IMG/VR virus record: IMGVR_UViG_3300031601_000009
Location: 1-35,335 of that record
Length of the DNA stretch: 35,335 nt
Reading direction: 5' to 3' (one strand)
Source: a virus
In this document: one piece after another, positions 34,955 through 35,335 of the stretch
Position numbering within the stretch: the first letter of the stretch is position 1
How the letters are laid out: every line of letters begins with the position of its first letter
Made by a program: the position numbers and the translations under genes
Notes under the pieces: generated by a model
The model's input: the letters and a program-made list of their open reading frames with translations, nothing else
What the model was told of the DNA's origin: nothing
Database searches by the model: none

Positions 34955-35335
34955 ATGGCACCAAAAATTAACAATACTAAAATAGTATTAAATAAACAAT
35001 CGGATTTAGTCTTAACTAACGCTGAAATCATCTCACCATTAGGTATCACGAAAAATGATATACCTGAATTAGTGGGTGATATACGTAATATAGTATCAGC
35101 TATCGACGCAAACAAAGTGTCTTCTGAAGAGGCTGATGTAACTGAAACAACTAGAGCGAAATTAGCTGAAACTGGATTACAGGAAGATATCAAAGCAAAC
35201 AAAGTATCTTCTGAAGAGGCTGATGTAACTGAAACAACTAGAGCGACATTAGCTGAAACTGGATTACAGGAAGATATCAAAGCAAACAAAGTATCTTCTG
35301 AAGAGGCTGATGAAACTGAAACAACTAGAGCGACA
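34955..35335 (+). CDS. Coiled-coil protein with 29-aa repeats, C-terminus cut by window edge
   Basis: From ATG 34955, 127 codons are open to the right edge. Residues 1-52 form a non-repetitive head (MAPKINNTKIVLNKQSDLVL, later LGITKNDIPELVGDIRNIVS). Then come 29-residue repeats of the form ANKVSSEEADVTETTRA-x-LAETGLQEDIK; two complete and a third partial copy are visible. The heptad-like spacing of hydrophobic residues suggests a trimeric coiled coil, as in fibre stalks. The total length is unknown. The leader is A-rich (AAAAACAAAAATT). Confidence 0.85.
   Translation, partial: MAPKINNTKIVLNKQSDLVLTNAEIISPLGITKNDIPELVGDIRNIVSAIDANKVSSEEADVTETTRAKLAETGLQEDIKANKVSSEEADVTETTRATLAETGLQEDIKANKVSSEEADETETTRAT
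35107..35335. repeat. 87-bp near-identical tandem repeats
   Basis: Units containing GCAAACAAAGT(G/A)TC(T/C) and GAGGCTGATG recur every 87 bp with only a few changes and continue beyond the window. Confidence 0.9.

Noticed and set aside
34879-35289. Minus-strand 136-codon frame at the right edge
   Set aside because: It is the antisense of the 87-bp coiled-coil repeats and contains mirrored low-complexity repeats only.

Overview
The window is a 35 kb piece of a large, A+T-rich contractile-tailed (T4-like) phage genome. Structural genes form long runs on the minus strand: a gp18-like tail sheath, a gp19-like tail tube, a gp26-family baseplate hub protein, a gp15-like sheath terminator, a probable neck protein, and several fibre and adhesin proteins. 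A host in the Bacteroidota is suggested by two plus-strand genes with near-ideal Bacteroidota promoters (TTTG, 19-20 nt spacer, TATATTTG). Support comes from A-rich leaders with few Shine-Dalgarno sites, cleaved-adhesin/choice-of-anchor-J-like folds in two virion proteins, and a Bacteroidota-like N-terminal domain in the 270-aa protein. No rRNA or tRNA gene and no CRISPR array was seen, and no stretch over 300 bases lacks a gene.

Layout. 1-1469 (minus): an edge-truncated unknown protein, then a gp26-like protein overlapping a small downstream frame at a T7 run (possible frameshift). 1617-3398 (plus): a homing endonuclease-like gene. 3474-6068 (plus): two unknown proteins and an M20-type metallopeptidase, bounded by a terminator. 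6107-13510 (mostly minus): an accessory block of small proteins, many sharing a short amphipathic N-terminal tag that ends in an (I/L)-x-E site, with the tail tube gene and a plus-strand ClpP-like gene embedded. 13559-15067 (minus): a second endonuclease related to the first. 15172-17913: sheath. 18049-18201 (plus): tiny RHH-like regulator beside a cluster of inverted repeats. 18198-28153 (minus): patatin-like lipase, adhesins, a 1,177-aa repetitive fibre, and gp15-like and neck-like genes. 28240-31176 (plus): SNF2 helicase interrupted by an intein. 31173-33718 (minus): fibre proteins. 33861 to the end (plus): J-domain-like protein, DUF5659-like protein, and a repetitive coiled-coil protein running off the edge.

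Regulation. About twenty copies of a sense-strand motif ATATTTAT-nn-TAAA sit just upstream of genes, nearly all structural or tagged, and look like a phage-specific (probably late) promoter. The plus-strand peptidase gene, the 3474 gene and more weakly the clpP-like gene carry Bacteroidota-type promoters instead, suggesting an early/late division.

Most notable. (1) An intein splits the DE|CH motif of the helicase, and a complete homing endonuclease (29312-30130) lies inside it in a different reading frame while the intein frame stays open throughout. (2) A battery of otherwise unrelated proteins shares a capsid-targeting-like N-terminal tag, suggesting packaged and injected cargo. (3) There is a possible +1 frameshift in tail-assembly genes.
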